A stretch of DNA of 64,000 bases from CALAEC01 sp050692915 (GCA_050692915.1 JBOGVU010000003.1:1-64000); one strand, 5' to 3'; shown: positions 14,360 to 23,383, numbered from the stretch's first letter. Notes: generated from the sequence alone by a model not told the origin. Program-made: numbers and translations.

Positions 14360-15487
14360 TCAGCGCTGGGGCTGGGCGTCGAAGAACGCGGTCCAGTCCT
14401 GGTTCGCGGACGCGCCGTTGCCCAGGATGAACTCCTCGACCATCTCCCGGGCCGCGTCGTCGGAGAACTGAACCGGGGGCGACTTCATGAAGTACGCCGA
14501 GGGCCCGATCAGCGGCCCGCCGACCCCGCGGTCCATGGCCACCTTGGCGCAGCGCACCGCGTCGATGACGATCCCGGCCGAGTTCGGCGAGTCCCACACC
14601 TCGAGCTTCAGCTCCACCGTGAGCGGGACGTCGCCGAAGGACTGGCCCTCCAGCCGGATCTGGGCCCACTTCCGGTCCTCGAGCCACGGCACGTGGTCCG
14701 AGGGCCCGATGTGGATGTCGTCGGCCTCCAGGCGCTTCCGAAGCTGGCTCTGCACCGACTGGGTCTTGGACACCTTCTTCGAGGTCAGCCGCTCCCGCTC
14801 CAGCATGTTCTTGAAGTCCATGTTCCCGCCGAAGTTCAGCTGATAGGTGCGGTCGAGGCGAACCCCCCGGTCCTCGAGGAGCTTCGCCAGCACCCGGTGG
14901 ACGATGGTCGAGCCGACCTGAGACTTGATGTCGTCGCCGACGATGGGCAGGCCGGCGTCGCCGAACCGCTTGGCCCACCCTGGGTCGGAGGCGATGAACG
15001 CCGGGATGCAGTTGACGAACGCGCACCCGGCAGCGATGGCCGCCTGCGCGTAGTGCCGGGTGGCCTCCTCGCTCCCGACGGGGAGGTAGCCGACAACGAC
15101 GTCGGCGCCGGACCGGCGAAGGGCCTCGGCCACGTCCACGGGCTCGTCGTCGGCCTCGCGGATCGTCTCCCGGTAGTACCGGCCCAGCCCGTCGAGCGTG
15201 GGACCCCGCTGGACCACCACGCCGGTGGGGGGGACGTCGTCGGCGAACCGGATCGTGTTGTTCGGCTCCGCGAAGATGGCCTCGGCCACGTCGCGGCCGA
15301 CCTTCTTGCCGTCGACGTCGAACGCCGCCACGACCTCGATGTCGCCGACGTGATAGGGGCCCAGCTTGACGTGCATGAGGCCGGGAACGGTGTCCGCCGG
15401 GTCGGCGTCCCGGTAGTACTGAAGTCCCTGGACGAACGCCGACGCGCAGTTGCCCACGCCCACGATGGCGATGCGAACCTTGGTCAT
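14360..15487 (-). CDS. ino1: Inositol-3-phosphate synthase
   Basis: The 375-residue enzyme converts glucose 6-phosphate to 1L-myo-inositol 1-phosphate with NAD+, the first step to phosphatidylinositol, mycothiol and related actinobacterial molecules. Visible features are the Rossmann motif IVGVGNCASA at the start, VVVGYLPVGSEEATR, the catalytic-domain segment GDDIKSQVGSTIVHRVL, and QLNFGGNMDFKNM. These match the short bacterial and archaeal MIPS type. The ATG is inside the stop of the PadR gene (ATGA overlap), so regulator and enzyme are coupled and probably share the operator region upstream of padR. Confidence 0.95.
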   Translation of the reverse strand: MTKVRIAIVGVGNCASAFVQGLQYYRDADPADTVPGLMHVKLGPYHVGDIEVVAAFDVDGKKVGRDVAEAIFAEPNNTIRFADDVPPTGVVVQRGPTLDGLGRYYRETIREADDEPVDVAEALRRSGADVVVGYLPVGSEEATRHYAQAAIAAGCAFVNCIPAFIASDPGWAKRFGDAGLPIVGDDIKSQVGSTIVHRVLAKLLEDRGVRLDRTYQLNFGGNMDFKNMLERERLTSKKVSKTQSVQSQLRKRLEADDIHIGPSDHVPWLEDRKWAQIRLEGQSFGDVPLTVELKLEVWDSPNSAGIVIDAVRCAKVAMDRGVGGPLIGPSAYFMKSPPVQFSDDAAREMVEEFILGNGASANQDWTAFFDAQPQR

Positions 15488-16059
15488 GCTCCCTCCTCCT
15501 TGGCCCCCGCGGGCGTCTTCCTCCGGTTTCGGCGGGGCCTGCGTGCCGCCCGCCGCTCCGCCTGGATCAGATCGTCGACCCACGAGATGTCGCGCTCGGT
15601 CGAGTCCATGCCGTGGCGCATCAGCGACAGCGTGTAGTCGTCCGCTCGCGAGGTCAGCCTCTGCTTGAGCTCGCCCAGGCGGACGTACAGCGCCGCCCGT
15701 CGGCGCTCCAGCACGCCGATCCTCGTCTCGGGCTTCAGGTACCGGAAGAACGCCAGCCGGACCCGGAAGCCGTTGTCGTCGCTGGCCATACCGCGCTCCC
15801 CGACGGACTCCAGGAGCTCGGTGAAGAGCCGCTCGCCCTTCTCGGTCAGCCGGTACACGTTCTTCCGACGGCCGACCTTCGCCTTCTTCGGGAAGACCTC
15901 CTCCACGGCCCCCTGCGTCCGGAGGCGCTTCAGGGCCGGATACAGGGCTCCGTAGGAGACCTGCCAGAAGGGCCCCAGCGTCTCCGAGAGGCTCTTCTTG
16001 AGCTGATATCCGTGCATCGAGCGCTCCTTCAGGAGCCCCAGGACCGCCAGTTCCAGCAC
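15484..16059 (-). CDS. PadR-family transcriptional regulator
   Basis: This 191-residue regulator has an N-terminal winged helix of the PadR type (LELAVLGLLKERSMHGYQLK, then VSYGALYPALKRLRTQG with the Tyr/Pro signature). A C-terminal helical region resembling Vir_act_alpha_C, used for dimerisation, follows. The tail is strongly basic. A GTG start follows AAGGAG by about 8 nt. Two GATATATC boxes lie 27-47 bp upstream of the start, which suggests autoregulation and co-control of ino1. The ligand is unknown. Confidence 0.92.
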   Translation of the reverse strand: MLELAVLGLLKERSMHGYQLKKSLSETLGPFWQVSYGALYPALKRLRTQGAVEEVFPKKAKVGRRKNVYRLTEKGERLFTELLESVGERGMASDDNGFRVRLAFFRYLKPETRIGVLERRRAALYVRLGELKQRLTSRADDYTLSLMRHGMDSTERDISWVDDLIQAERRAARRPRRNRRKTPAGAKEEGA

Positions 16060-16084
16060 CGTTCTCTTCTCCTTGGTCCGGTCT

Positions 16085-16118
16085 CGATATATCAGGCCGA
16101 TATATCGCGTCGATACAT
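16085..16118. promoter_or_regulatory. Tandem GATATATC operator boxes upstream of padR-ino1
   Basis: The self-complementary octamer GATATATC occurs at 16086-16093 and 16099-16106, 13 bp apart, each preceded by C. A third partial copy, CGATACAT, begins at 16111. In a 70 percent G+C genome such AT-rich symmetric boxes are rare. PadR proteins bind AT-rich inverted repeats in their own promoters, so this is the likely operator. The boxes may also contain the -10 element. Confidence 0.6.
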
Positions 16119-16251
16119 TACCGGCCCGGGGGGCGGGGTGTCAACGACGTGGCTCGCCGACCCCGTCGGCGTGGTCGCCCGATGTGGAGCGATCGCCACT
16201 CACGCTTCGAGAGCTAAAGCGCCAACCGATACAACGAGCAGGGAGGGAGAC

Positions 16252-16980
16252 ATGAACTCATCGAAGAAACTCCGGTTGACGCTTGTTGGTCTGGTGGTGA
16301 TGCTGGGAGGGCTCAGCTCCCCAGCCGGTGCCAGCCATACCGACCGGAAACTCTTCGAGTTCCGGGTGACCACCTTTCCCGACGGCCGGAAGATCGGGAC
16401 GTTTCGCTACGAGAGGCATCTGTCCACGCCCACGCTCGATGCGCCTGCGGGGTGGCTCGACGGGGACCGGGCGGGATATCGATGCGGGTACGGCTTTCTC
16501 GAGTACCGGGGGCATCTGGTCGGCCGGGTCACGTTCACGCGGATCGATCCGCCCGGTGAGAAGCCCTACGTGAAGGTGAACGATGCCTTCATGCAGGAGG
16601 GCGCCCGCAACTACGACGGAACGATCAACACCTACATCGTCCCGGCCGGCGGCGGCGAGCCTCAGCCGGCCCCGGGGATGTCCTGCCCCGACCTGACGCA
16701 GTCTTACGAGCCTCTGGTGGGCGATCCGGGTCCTCGGCCTGTCGTCAGGTTCCAGCACGGGCCGCACACCATCGAGGTTCGGAACTTCGCCGATCCGATG
16801 GATGTCACCAAGGTGGGCTCCGGCCACAGGTTCAAGATCGTTCGGGCCACCGCGGACAGCGTCGAGGTCATCGCGTACCAGGACCGCGTCCCCGCTCTCG
16901 CCATCTACTACGACCGGCTGACGGGGGGCGCCGTGATCCCCGGCACCATGCACCCGGTCACCCTGGAGACGACCGCCTGA
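16252..16980 (+). CDS. Secreted protein of unknown function
   Basis: The product is 242 residues with a signal peptide (basic MNSSKKLR, hydrophobic core, cleavage near SPAGASH). The mature part has no membrane segment and no motif I recognise. It is rich in Gly, Asp and aromatic residues and holds two cysteines well apart (GYRCGYGF, MSCPDL) that could form a disulfide. GGGAGGGAGAC precedes the ATG and supports this start. It stands alone between the padR operator region and the AlkP gene, and a hairpin follows it. Confidence 0.8.
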   Translation: MNSSKKLRLTLVGLVVMLGGLSSPAGASHTDRKLFEFRVTTFPDGRKIGTFRYERHLSTPTLDAPAGWLDGDRAGYRCGYGFLEYRGHLVGRVTFTRIDPPGEKPYVKVNDAFMQEGARNYDGTINTYIVPAGGGEPQPAPGMSCPDLTQSYEPLVGDPGPRPVVRFQHGPHTIEVRNFADPMDVTKVGSGHRFKIVRATADSVEVIAYQDRVPALAIYYDRLTGGAVIPGTMHPVTLETTA

Positions 16981-17067
16981 ACCACGGTCGAGCCGGATAG
17001 GTCCTCAGGTGCCGAGGTAGGCTCCCGGATCCGAGGATCGGCGTACAGGGAGCTGGAAGGCGCGCCC

Positions 17068-17095
17068 CCGGACCGCACGCGGGCCTGCGGTCCGG
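17068..17095 (+). terminator. Hairpin downstream of the secreted-protein gene
   Basis: CCGGACCGCA / TGCGGTCCGG form a perfect 10-bp stem with an 8-nt loop, 88 bp after the stop at 16980 and 100 bp before the next gene. No U-tract follows. It is a probable terminator for the gene ending at 16980. Confidence 0.5.
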
Positions 17096-17181
17096 AGACG
17101 TTCCTATGAGGGATTCGACGCCGGTAGCCTGGACTCCTTCCCGGGCATCGGGCGAGCCGGTCGAGGAAAGGCGGGAGCCAC

Positions 17182-17187
17182 TAGACT
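17182..17187 (+). promoter_or_regulatory. -10 hexamer TAGACT, leaderless start
   Basis: TAGACT ends 9 nt before the ATG at 17197 and no ribosome binding site lies between. This is the leaderless arrangement seen at several operon heads in the window. The same hexamer precedes the tRNA-Thr gene. Confidence 0.45.
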
Positions 17188-17196
17188 ACCCGCGCG

Positions 17197-18777
17197 ATGT
17201 CGCGGGTTCTCCTCATCGGCTGGGACGGCGCCGACTGGCGCATCCTCGACCCCATGCTGGAGTCGGGGATGCTGCCGAACCTGCGGACGCTGATCGATCG
17301 GGGCGCCCGAGGCGTCCTCCGGTCCACGACCCCGAACCATTCCTGGGCCGCGTGGCCCTCCTTCCTCACCGGCATGGAGCCGTCAAACCACGGCGTCTAC
17401 GACATCTTCGAGAAGGAGACCGGGGTCCGGAGGAACCTCCCGGTGACCTATCGCTCCATCAAGGAGAAGACGATGCTGGCCGACCTGGCGGCGGCCGGCT
17501 GCACCACGGTGATGACGAACCTGCCGCTCACCTTCCCGCCCCCGCGGGTCGCCGGGAAGATCGTGGCCGGCGGTGTGCTGCCGAAGTGGCGCCCGTTCAC
17601 CTATCCCGAGTCGCTGGCCGGGGAGCTGGAGCAGGCCGGGATGCCGTTCCCCATCAACGGGATGTCGTGGACCACGTTCCGGAACCGGCCGGAGCCGTTC
17701 CTGGAAGAAGCCCGCGAGCTGACGGAGGCCAGGACGAAGTCGAACCTTCACCTGCTGGACACGACCGACTGGCGGTTCGCCTCACTCATCTACGTGGCCA
17801 CCGACCGGGTCCAGCACTGCCTCGACAAGTACGTGGCGCCGGACCACCCGGACTTCGCCACGCTGTCCCGGCAGGCCCTGGCGGAGAAGGTCCGGGACGT
17901 GTACAGGGTCCTCGACGACGCCCTCGGGAGGATCCTCGAGCGAGCCCGGGACGACGATCTCGTGCTCTTCATCTCGGACCACGGCTTCCAGTCGTGCACC
18001 CGGGCCCTGCACATGGACCGGCTCCTGGAGCACCTCGGGTTCCTGCGGTTCGCCGCGTCGAAGGCCGTGTTCGGCCCGATGCAGTGGGGCCCGATGCGGT
18101 CGGTGGCCCGGAAGGTCTACGACGCGCTGGGCCTGCACGGCCGGATCTCGCTTCCCCAGTCCGTGACCTGGCAGAAGACCGTGGCGTTCACCTCGGTCCG
18201 GTCGACCGGGGAGGGGGTGTCGATCAACGTGGCCGGGCGCGAGGCCGACGGCATCGTCGACCCGGGGGACTACGAGGCCACCCGGGACCGGGTGATGGAG
18301 GCGCTCGGCGCCTTCGTCGACCCCGCTACCGGTAAGAAGCCGATCCGACGGGTGCTCCGGCGCGAGGACGTCTTCACCGGCCGACACGCGGACACCGCCC
18401 CCGACATCCTCCTGGAGCCCGCCCCGCTGTACAGCCTCACCCACGCGAAGTCGATGGTCGAGGACGCCGACTGGCTCTCCGGCGACCACCGGATGGACGG
18501 CGTGATCGCCGCGAGCGGTCCCCGGGTGCGGCCGGACGCATTCGCCGAGCCGGCGCTCCTGGTCGACATGGCGCCGACGATCCTGGCCGCGCTCGGCGTG
18601 CCGACCTCCGTGAAGCACGACGGCCAGGTGCTCTCCGCGGTGGTGGGGGACGAGGCCTCGGTGGCGGCCGCCGGTGTCCGGGAGCCCGAGGCCGCCGCCG
18701 ACGAGACGACGGGCCTGGCCGAGGATGAGGCGCTGGAGGTCGAGGAGCACCTCCGCGGCCTTGGCTACCTCGAGTAA
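17197..18777 (+). CDS. AlkP-superfamily phosphodiesterase/nucleotide pyrophosphatase
   Basis: This 526-residue metal-dependent hydrolase belongs to the type I phosphodiesterase branch of the alkaline phosphatase superfamily. The first metal site is in LLIGWDGADWRIL at the N-terminus. The nucleophile region is TPNHSWAAWPSFLTG. Later metal ligands are in YVATDRVQHC, LFISDHGFQSC and the GDHRMDG segment. There is no signal peptide, so it is probably cytoplasmic or peripheral. It overlaps the start of a polysaccharide flippase gene. Such hydrolases often sit in surface-glycan clusters and may act on nucleotide-sugars or phospho-glycans. The substrate is an inference. Confidence 0.87.
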   Translation: MSRVLLIGWDGADWRILDPMLESGMLPNLRTLIDRGARGVLRSTTPNHSWAAWPSFLTGMEPSNHGVYDIFEKETGVRRNLPVTYRSIKEKTMLADLAAAGCTTVMTNLPLTFPPPRVAGKIVAGGVLPKWRPFTYPESLAGELEQAGMPFPINGMSWTTFRNRPEPFLEEARELTEARTKSNLHLLDTTDWRFASLIYVATDRVQHCLDKYVAPDHPDFATLSRQALAEKVRDVYRVLDDALGRILERARDDDLVLFISDHGFQSCTRALHMDRLLEHLGFLRFAASKAVFGPMQWGPMRSVARKVYDALGLHGRISLPQSVTWQKTVAFTSVRSTGEGVSINVAGREADGIVDPGDYEATRDRVMEALGAFVDPATGKKPIRRVLRREDVFTGRHADTAPDILLEPAPLYSLTHAKSMVEDADWLSGDHRMDGVIAASGPRVRPDAFAEPALLVDMAPTILAALGVPTSVKHDGQVLSAVVGDEASVAAAGVREPEAAADETTGLAEDEALEVEEHLRGLGYLE

Positions 18778-20353
18778 CGACCCGGGCGGAGCGCGCCGGA
18801 GCGGCCGGCTCCGAGCCGCCGTCGAACAGATCCTCCCCGTCGACCGCTTCGGGGACGAGCGCACGATCCTGGCCGGGACCGGGCAGAGCGCCGTCGGCCT
18901 GGTGGTGGCCATCCTGGCCACGTTCGCCACGCAGGTCCTGATCACCCGGGTGCAGGGGCCCGCGGCCTTCGGCATCGTCACCCTGGCCACCCAGGGCGCG
19001 CTGGTGCTCGGGTACTTCTCGCGGGTGGGCATGGACATGGCCGCCGTCCGCCGGGTGGCCATCGACATGGGACGGGGCGAACGCGCCCGCGTCCGGGCCA
19101 TCGTGTCCCGGGCGGCGGTCATCTCCACGGTGGCCAGCGTGGCCGTGGCGGCCCTGGTGTTCGCGTTCGCGGAGCCGCTGGCCCGGGCGTTCGCCTCGGA
19201 CGAGGTCGCCGAGGCTACCGAGGCCTTTCGGGCCGCGGCCCTGGCCGTCCCGTTCGTGGCCCTGGTGCAGGTGTACTTGGGGGGGACCCGGGGACTGAAG
19301 GTGATGCGCCACACCCTGTACGTGTTCTGGATGGGGCAGCCGCTGGGGTGGATGGCCCTGATCCTGGTGGGGTGGCTGGCCGCGCGGTCGGTCGGGGTGA
19401 CGACGCTGGCGTACGCTGGCTCGTGGATCCTGGCCACCGCGGCGGCGGCGTGGCTGTGGCGCCGGGAGACCTCGGGGTTCGGCCACCAGCCTCCCCAGGC
19501 CGGCGAGGTTCGGGACCTCCTTCGGTACGGGACCCCCCGGGCCCCGGCGGCCCTGTTCTCACAGCTGCTGTTCTGGACGGACCTGTTCGTGCTGGCGCGC
19601 TACGTGCCGTCGGCGGAGACGGGCGTGTACGCGGCCGCCGCCCGGGCCGCCCAGGTGATCCTCCTGTTCATCATCTCGGTGTCCCTGATGTTCAGCCCCT
19701 TCGTGGCGGACCTGCACGCTCGCGGCGAGCGGGAGAAGCTCGATCGGCTCTTCAAGCAGCTCACGCGATGGACGATGGCCGCCACCCTCCCGCTGTTCGT
19801 GGTGCTGGCCGTGGCGCCGGGCTCCGCCCTGCGACTGTTCGGGTCCGAGTTCGGGGCCGGTCGGACGGCCCTGCTGATCCTGCTCCTGGGCCAGCTCGTC
19901 AACGTGGCCACCGGCACCGTGGGCTTCGTCCTGATCATGGTGGGGCGCACCGGCTGGGACCTCGTGGTGTACGCGGCCTCGGTCGCCTTCGACATCGGCG
20001 CGGCCATCCTCCTGATCGGGGGCCTGGGGCTGGGGATGGAGGGCGCCGCCGTCGCCGGGGCCCTGACCATGGCCCTGTCGAAGGTGGCCCGGCTGTGGCT
20101 GGTGCGGCGGTTCGTGGGGATCCAGCCGTTCGACCGTGATTACGCCAGGCTGCTGTTCCCAACGATGGCCGGTCTGGGCCTCGGAGTGGCCGCCCACCTG
20201 GCCCTGGCCGGCTCGCCGTGGCCGGTGGACCTGCTGGCGACCGCGGCGGCGGCATCGGCCGGGTACCTCCCGGTGCTCCTGTGGGTGGGTCTCCCCCGCG
20301 CCGAGCGTGGGGCCCTGGCCCGGCTCGCCAGAGCCGCTCTCGGTCGTGCCTGA
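18725..20353 (+). CDS. Polysaccharide flippase (Wzx/MATE-like)
   Basis: This is an integral membrane protein of the MOP superfamily with about 12-14 hydrophobic segments (AVGLVVAILATFATQVLITR first) and a central hydrophilic loop. The fold and size (about 540 residues) match exporters of lipid-linked oligosaccharides. The start is uncertain. The ATG at 18725 overlaps the AlkP gene by 53 nt; a TTG at 18761 would shorten it by 12 residues. The membrane part begins well after both. No glycosyltransferase genes are adjacent, so the exported glycan is unknown. Confidence 0.8.
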   Translation: MRRWRSRSTSAALATSSNDPGGARRSGRLRAAVEQILPVDRFGDERTILAGTGQSAVGLVVAILATFATQVLITRVQGPAAFGIVTLATQGALVLGYFSRVGMDMAAVRRVAIDMGRGERARVRAIVSRAAVISTVASVAVAALVFAFAEPLARAFASDEVAEATEAFRAAALAVPFVALVQVYLGGTRGLKVMRHTLYVFWMGQPLGWMALILVGWLAARSVGVTTLAYAGSWILATAAAAWLWRRETSGFGHQPPQAGEVRDLLRYGTPRAPAALFSQLLFWTDLFVLARYVPSAETGVYAAAARAAQVILLFIISVSLMFSPFVADLHARGEREKLDRLFKQLTRWTMAATLPLFVVLAVAPGSALRLFGSEFGAGRTALLILLLGQLVNVATGTVGFVLIMVGRTGWDLVVYAASVAFDIGAAILLIGGLGLGMEGAAVAGALTMALSKVARLWLVRRFVGIQPFDRDYARLLFPTMAGLGLGVAAHLALAGSPWPVDLLATAAAASAGYLPVLLWVGLPRAERGALARLARAALGRA

Positions 20354-20407
20354 GGCGTCGTGGGGAGGACGTCCGACTGGCGCTGGCGGAACCGGAGGAG
20401 TACCGTG

Positions 20408-20623
20408 ATGGCTGAGATGTCCGCCTCGCCCACGGCGATGCTCGCGCCGCGGTGCACCGAGTGTGGTTCGCCGCTGGCGGCGCGCGTGCTGCCAGAGGTC
20501 GTCGTCACGGTCGGGGACCTGAGCGTTCCGTTCCGGCGGGAGACCGATTTCGTCCTGTGCGAACGGTGCCTGGCCACGTACCGGATCGAGGACGTCCGGG
20601 ACGGCTTCTCCCAGCCCGTCTGA
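20408..20623 (+). CDS. Small zinc-ribbon protein
   Basis: This 71-residue protein has two CxxC knuckles, CTECGSPL near residue 16 and CERCLATY near residue 54, enough to bind one zinc ion. Between them is a beta-like stretch (VVVTVGDLSVPFRR). I chose the ATG at 20408, which has GGAGGAG 7 nt upstream; a GTG directly before it is the alternative. The function is unknown. It is convergent with the LOG-like gene. Confidence 0.7.
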   Translation: MAEMSASPTAMLAPRCTECGSPLAARVLPEVVVTVGDLSVPFRRETDFVLCERCLATYRIEDVRDGFSQPV

Positions 20624-20666
20624 CCTCTCCGGCCGCCCAGGGGGCAGCGACGCGCAGGTACCGGCG

Positions 20667-21131
20667 TCAACCGAGCAGCCCGAGGACTCGGCCGACGGCG
20701 TCCTGGGGCGACGCGGCCCGGGTGATGTCCTGGTCTCGATCGACGAACCGCCACGTTCCGAGTCCCACGACCGGCTTCCCCATCTTCCGGGCCAGGGCGA
20801 TCTCCGAGAGCGTGCCCCACTCCCCGCCGATGGCGATGACCGCGTCCACGGCCCGAGCGATGATCGCGTTCCTGGCCTCTCCCAGCCCGGTGGGGATGGC
20901 CACGGAGAGATGCTCGCTGGCGCCGAGGCGATCCTCGCCGGGAAGGATGCCCACCACGGCGCCTCCCGCGGCAGCTGCCCCCCGGGCCGCGGCGTCCATC
21001 ACGCCGCCGAGGCCCCCGCATACGACCACGGCGCCGGCCTCCGCCAGCCTCCGGCCGACCTCCTCGGCCCACCGCTCCTCTTCCCCGGTCGCCGCGCCAG
21101 GTCCGCACACAGCCACGTAGGGTCCGGTCAT
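20667..21131 (-). CDS. LOG-like nucleotide-binding protein (TIGR00725 type)
   Basis: The 154-residue Rossmann-like protein belongs to the SLOG superfamily. It shows VAVCGPGAAT at the start, VVVCGGLGGVMDAAARGA, and IGGEWGTLSEIALARK, the counterparts of the PGGxGTxxE motif of lysine-decarboxylase-like/LOG proteins. Better-known relatives cleave cytokinin nucleotides or sense nucleotides; the role of this short subfamily is not established. The ATG lies in the stop of the helicase gene (ATGA overlap), so the two are coupled. Confidence 0.85.
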   Translation of the reverse strand: MTGPYVAVCGPGAATGEEERWAEEVGRRLAEAGAVVVCGGLGGVMDAAARGAAAAGGAVVGILPGEDRLGASEHLSVAIPTGLGEARNAIIARAVDAVIAIGGEWGTLSEIALARKMGKPVVGLGTWRFVDRDQDITRAASPQDAVGRVLGLLG

Positions 21132-23383
21132 CGAAGCAGCTCGGCGAGGAGCGCGGCGGCTCCCCCCTTGTCCAGAGGCTCGTTGCCATTGCCGCACTTC
21201 GGCGACTGGACGCAGGACGGGCACCCCGACTGGCACGGGCACGCCCGGATGACCTCGAGCGTGGCTCCGAGCCAGCGCTCCGCGGTGCCGAAGCCCCGCT
21301 CGGTGATGCCCGCCCCGCCCGGGTAGCCGTCGTAGATGAAGATCGCGCACGAGCCGGTGTCGGGGTGGAACGCGGTTGACACCCCTCCCACGTCCCAACG
21401 GTCGCACGTGGCCACCAGGGGCAGGAGGCCGATGGCGGCGTGCTCCGCCGCGTGCGCGGCGCCCGGGAGGTCGGCGGGGGCCACCCCGGCCCGGGCGATG
21501 ACCTGGTCGGGGATGGCCCACCACACCGCCCTGGTCTCCAGGGACTGCGGTGGAAGGTCCAGGGGGACCGTATCCAGCGTCTCCCCGGTCATGTGCAGCT
21601 TCCGAACGAACCCCACGACCTGATCGGTCACACGCACGTCCCCGAAGAACATCGGGGTCTCACCGACCTTCGACTCCGTCAGGGCCCGGAGGACCTCGAT
21701 GTCGGTGGTATCTCGGGACTGGGTGTACCAGTCGGCATCCGAGGGTCGCACCAGGGCCACGCTTCGGCTTAGGTCGAGCTCGACCACCTCGAACTGCTCG
21801 CCCTGATGGAGGTAGATGGCTCCGGGGTGGACCTGGAGGAACGCCCTGGACTCGTCGACCGTGCCGAGGAGCGTCCCGGTTCCGGCCTCCACGATGAGGA
21901 ACAGTCGTCCCGACGCGGAGCGGATGTCCACGTCCGCGTGAGGGGAGTCCCCGGCGCGAGCGTGGAGCCGGCCCCGCCGGTCCACCAGCGCCCCGTCCGT
22001 CAGGAGGTCGGACGCGACCTCGGCGCCCGCGTCACCGAAGAACGCGACCTCCTCGGGGGCCAAGGGCTGCTCCCTGGCGGCGCACCGCAGGTGCGGCCCG
22101 ACCACGTACGGGTTGGTCGGGTCGATCACGGCCGCCTCCGGCGGCTTCCGGAACAGGTCCTCGGGATGCGAAACCAGGTACTGGTCGAGCGGATCGTCCT
22201 GGGCCACCAGGATCGCCAGCGAGGACTCGCTCCGCCGGCCCGCCCTCCCGGCCTGCTGCCACATGGAGGCCCTGGTTCCCGGGTACCCGGTCAGGATCGA
22301 TGCGTCGAGCGACCCGATGTCGATCCCGAGCTCGAGCGCCGAGGTGGCCGCCACGGCCAGAAGGTCACCGTCCGCCAGGGCTCGCTCGAGGGCCCGACGC
22401 TCCTCGGGCAGGTACCCGGCCCGATACGCCTTCACCCGACCTCCGACCCCCGGATCGAGGCCGCGGCGGGTCGCGTCGGCCAGGATCTCTGCCGCCCGCC
22501 GCGACCGGGCGAAGGCGATGGCCCGCACGTCCTCCTCGACCAGCCGCGAGAGGAGGAGTGCCCCTTCCGTGATGGCGCTGCCCCGGGCTCCCGACTCGTC
22601 GTCCAGGAGCGGTGGGTTCCACAGGCAGAACAGCTTCTCTCCTCGAGGGGACCGGTCCTCGTCGACGGCCTCGAACGGGACCCCGGCGAGCCGCTCGGCC
22701 AGCTCGGCCGGGTTCCCCACGGTGGCCGATGCCATCACGAACCGCGGCTCACCGCCGTAGTGCGCCACCAGCCGGCGGAGACGCCGGAGGACCATGGCCA
22801 CGTGGGACCCGAACACGCCCCTGCACACGTGGGCCTCGTCCACCACGACCAGTGACAGGCGGAGGAAGAAGTCGGCCCAGCGGGCGTGGCCGGGGAGGAT
22901 CCCGGCGTGGACCATGTCCGGGTTCGTCAGGATCAGGTTCGCGCTCCGTCTGATCAGCGGCCGCTCGGCGGACGGGGTGTCGCCGTCGTAGACGGCGGCC
23001 CGGATCTGGGGAAGGCGAAGATCGCGGATCTGGCGGAGCTGGTCTCGGGCCAGGGCCTTCGTCGGGAACAGGAACAGCGCCGTGCTCCGCGGGTCCTCCA
23101 GCGCGGCGCGGGCGAAGGCCAGGTCGTACACGAGGGTCTTCCCGCTGGCGGTCCCGGTGGCCACGACCACGTGGTGGCCCTCCTGGAGGAGCTCCAGGGC
23201 TCGGTGCTGATGCGGGTATAGGCCGTCGATCCCCAGGAGGCTCAGCCGGTCGGGGAGAGGGTCCGGAAGGCCGGGGAACGGCGAGGCGTCGGGCGCGCGG
23301 GCCGGAAGGGTCTCGACGTGGATCAGCCGGTCCTGGCTGACGCCTTCATCGGCGAGACGCTGTAGGAACAGCCTGGCGTCCAC
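21128..23383 (-). CDS. DEAH-box helicase with DUF1998, MrfA-like
   Basis: This 751-residue superfamily 2 helicase has Walker A ATGTASGKTLVYD, the DEAH box VVVDEAHVCRGVFGSH, motif III SATVGN and motif VI QQAGRAGRR. The C-terminal third is the DUF1998 region ending in a cysteine cluster, CPCQSGCPSCVQSPKCGN. This architecture matches B. subtilis MrfA (YprA), a helicase for repair of mitomycin-type DNA damage, and its actinobacterial relatives. The GTG at 23383 is chosen because it begins the conserved region and clears the divergent exchanger gene. There is no strong Shine-Dalgarno sequence. The LOG-like gene follows in the same operon. Confidence 0.9.
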   Translation of the reverse strand: MDARLFLQRLADEGVSQDRLIHVETLPARAPDASPFPGLPDPLPDRLSLLGIDGLYPHQHRALELLQEGHHVVVATGTASGKTLVYDLAFARAALEDPRSTALFLFPTKALARDQLRQIRDLRLPQIRAAVYDGDTPSAERPLIRRSANLILTNPDMVHAGILPGHARWADFFLRLSLVVVDEAHVCRGVFGSHVAMVLRRLRRLVAHYGGEPRFVMASATVGNPAELAERLAGVPFEAVDEDRSPRGEKLFCLWNPPLLDDESGARGSAITEGALLLSRLVEEDVRAIAFARSRRAAEILADATRRGLDPGVGGRVKAYRAGYLPEERRALERALADGDLLAVAATSALELGIDIGSLDASILTGYPGTRASMWQQAGRAGRRSESSLAILVAQDDPLDQYLVSHPEDLFRKPPEAAVIDPTNPYVVGPHLRCAAREQPLAPEEVAFFGDAGAEVASDLLTDGALVDRRGRLHARAGDSPHADVDIRSASGRLFLIVEAGTGTLLGTVDESRAFLQVHPGAIYLHQGEQFEVVELDLSRSVALVRPSDADWYTQSRDTTDIEVLRALTESKVGETPMFFGDVRVTDQVVGFVRKLHMTGETLDTVPLDLPPQSLETRAVWWAIPDQVIARAGVAPADLPGAAHAAEHAAIGLLPLVATCDRWDVGGVSTAFHPDTGSCAIFIYDGYPGGAGITERGFGTAERWLGATLEVIRACPCQSGCPSCVQSPKCGNGNEPLDKGGAAALLAELLR

